From Novosphingobium pokkalii (GTDB lineage: Bacteria > Pseudomonadota > Alphaproteobacteria > Sphingomonadales > Sphingomonadaceae), in NCBI RefSeq assembly GCF_014652855.1, contig NZ_BMZP01000009.1, forward strand, positions 124,001 through 188,000: a stretch of DNA of 64,000 nucleotides, read 5' to 3'. Below, one piece after another: positions 63,034 to 64,000 of the stretch; position 1 is the first letter of the stretch; each line of letters opens with the position of its first letter. Both the position numbers and the translations under genes were made by a program. The notes beneath the pieces are model-generated. The model did no database searches. It was not told the origin of the DNA and saw only the letters and a program-made list of their open reading frames with translations.

Positions 63034-64000
63034 GCCGCCGCCTCGCGCACGGTCACCACGCGAAACATGCCCGCGTGCATGTGCAGCAACATGTGGCAGT
63101 GAAACGCCCAGTCGCCCACCGCATCCGCCGTCAGGTCGAACGAGGCCTTGCCGCCGGGCAGCACATTGATCGTGTGCTTGCGTGGCGCCGCCTCCCCCGC
63201 GCCGCTCACCAGGTCGAAGAAATGCCCATGCAGATGAATGGGATGGGGCATCATCGTGTCGTTCACCAGCGTCACCCGCACGCGCTCACCGGCGCGGAAG
63301 GCCAGCGGCGCGGGGTTCTCGCTCAGCTTCACCCCATCGAACGACCACATGTAGCGCTCCATGTTCGCCGTCAGGTGCACGTCCAGGCTGCGCGTCGGCG
63401 GCGCCTGCGGGCGCGGCACCCTTGCCTTGAGATCGGCGTAGGTCAGCACGCGATGGTCCACGTCTTCCAGGCCAGTGGGCCGGTCGGCCAGGCGATCGAC
63501 CGGCGCGGCGGCAATCGTAGCCACCCCCGGCCCCAGGCGCATGCCGGGCGGCGCCAGGCTCTTGTCGCGCATCTTCATGCCGCCATGGTGAGCATGCGCC
63601 ATCGGCGCGGCGGGGGCGGACAAGTCGAGCGTGCCGCTGGCCATGTCCATGCCCGTCATGTCCATTCCGCCCATGCCCATGTCGCGCATGGTCAGGATCG
63701 GCCGCGCCCGGCGTGGCGGGATCGGCGCCACCAGACCGGGGGCAGAGACCGGCGCCAGCGTGGCCCGGCACTGGCCCGACCGGTCGATGGCTTCGGCCAC
63801 GATTGCAAAGGCCTGAGGTTCAGCCCCCTGCCCACCGCCCGGTTGCACGATCACGTCCAGGGTCTCGGCAATCCCGATCTGGAACTCGTCGGTTTCCACC
63901 GGCACCACGTCCTGCCCATCGGCCGCCACCACCCGCATCGGCAGGCCGGGCACCCGCACATTGAAATTGGTCATCGCCGCCGCGTTGATCACCCGCAGCC
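63030..64000 (-). CDS. copA: Multicopper oxidase CopA, N-terminal part beyond window
   Basis: The C-terminal 323 residues of a periplasmic copper-resistance multicopper oxidase; the reading frame runs off the right edge. Visible features are NAAAMTNFNVRVPGL of the second cupredoxin domain, a Met-rich patch (MRDMGMGGMDMTGMDM) that binds Cu(I), HPIHLHGHFF for the trinuclear site and HCHMLLHMHAGM for the type 1 copper. CopA oxidises and binds copper. It precedes copB with a four-base overlap. Regulators (copRS or cueR) are not seen in the window. Confidence 0.95.
   Translation of the reverse strand, partial: LRVINAAAMTNFNVRVPGLPMRVVAADGQDVVPVETDEFQIGIAETLDVIVQPGGGQGAEPQAFAIVAEAIDRSGQCRATLAPVSAPGLVAPIPPRRARPILTMRDMGMGGMDMTGMDMASGTLDLSAPAAPMAHAHHGGMKMRDKSLAPPGMRLGPGVATIAAAPVDRLADRPTGLEDVDHRVLTYADLKARVPRPQAPPTRSLDVHLTANMERYMWSFDGVKLSENPAPLAFRAGERVRVTLVNDTMMPHPIHLHGHFFDLVSGAGEAAPRKHTINVLPGGKASFDLTADAVGDWAFHCHMLLHMHAGMFRVVTVREAAA

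Overview
The window looks like chromosomal DNA of a high-GC alphaproteobacterium of the Sphingomonadales (Novosphingobium/Sphingomonas type). The evidence is strong GC bias at third codon positions, six TonB-dependent outer-membrane receptors in 64 kb, a FecI/FecR/STN-receptor set, CopA/CopB, a candidate EcfG-type general-stress promoter and many secreted hydrolases. I saw no rRNA, tRNA, CRISPR array, insertion sequence or prophage. Coding density is very high, no gene-free stretch exceeds about 215 bases, and many neighbouring genes overlap by 4 to 29 bases. Both edge genes are cut by the window: a phosphotransferase on the left and the multicopper oxidase CopA on the right.

Layout. 0-5.3 kb (minus): TonB receptor plus APH-type phosphotransferase, then arsR-arsC-acr3. 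5.4-9.2 kb (plus): nitroreductase and a large beta-propeller sensor histidine kinase. 9.2-15.7 kb: proline iminopeptidase and an MFS transporter, divergent from TetR, alpha/beta hydrolase, MFS and an ArsB-type carrier. 15.7-23.8 kb: a LacI-controlled island of four hydrolases or esterases (including a tannase-family enzyme with the complete CS-D-HC signature), a DUF3237 protein and a TonB receptor, with several copies of one operator. 23.9-26.4 kb: a two-domain retropepsin-like protein fused to TPRs, and a small internally duplicated exported protein. 26.5-31.1 kb: sigma factor, FecR and STN-bearing TonB receptor. 31.3-35.5 kb (plus): a TonB receptor and a histidine acid phosphatase (phytase family). 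35.5-37.2 kb: DNA glycosylase Tag and three small genes, one behind the EcfG-like promoter. 37.2-42.9 kb: myo-inositol catabolism, iolC(kinase-aldolase fusion)-iolD-iolE, divergent from iolG. 42.9-56 kb: a glycan-use island with GH92 mannosidase, TonB receptor and RpiR regulator on the minus strand, and APC permease, PfkB kinase, GH4 and GH2 on the plus strand. 56-64 kb: cupin, chemoreceptor, TonB receptor, DUF2332 protein, copB and copA.

How the parts fit. Each carbohydrate or ester module pairs an outer-membrane receptor with hydrolases and a local regulator. Two inferences stand out. The phytase-family enzyme and its receptor lie beside inositol catabolic genes, which suggests a phytate/inositol-phosphate to inositol route. 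The RpiR island joins a PfkB kinase to a GH4 enzyme, a family that normally needs 6-phospho-glycosides, which suggests glycoside phosphorylation without a PTS. Receptors at 26.5, 31.3 and 45.3 kb are paralogues; only the first has the STN signalling domain and a sigma/anti-sigma pair.
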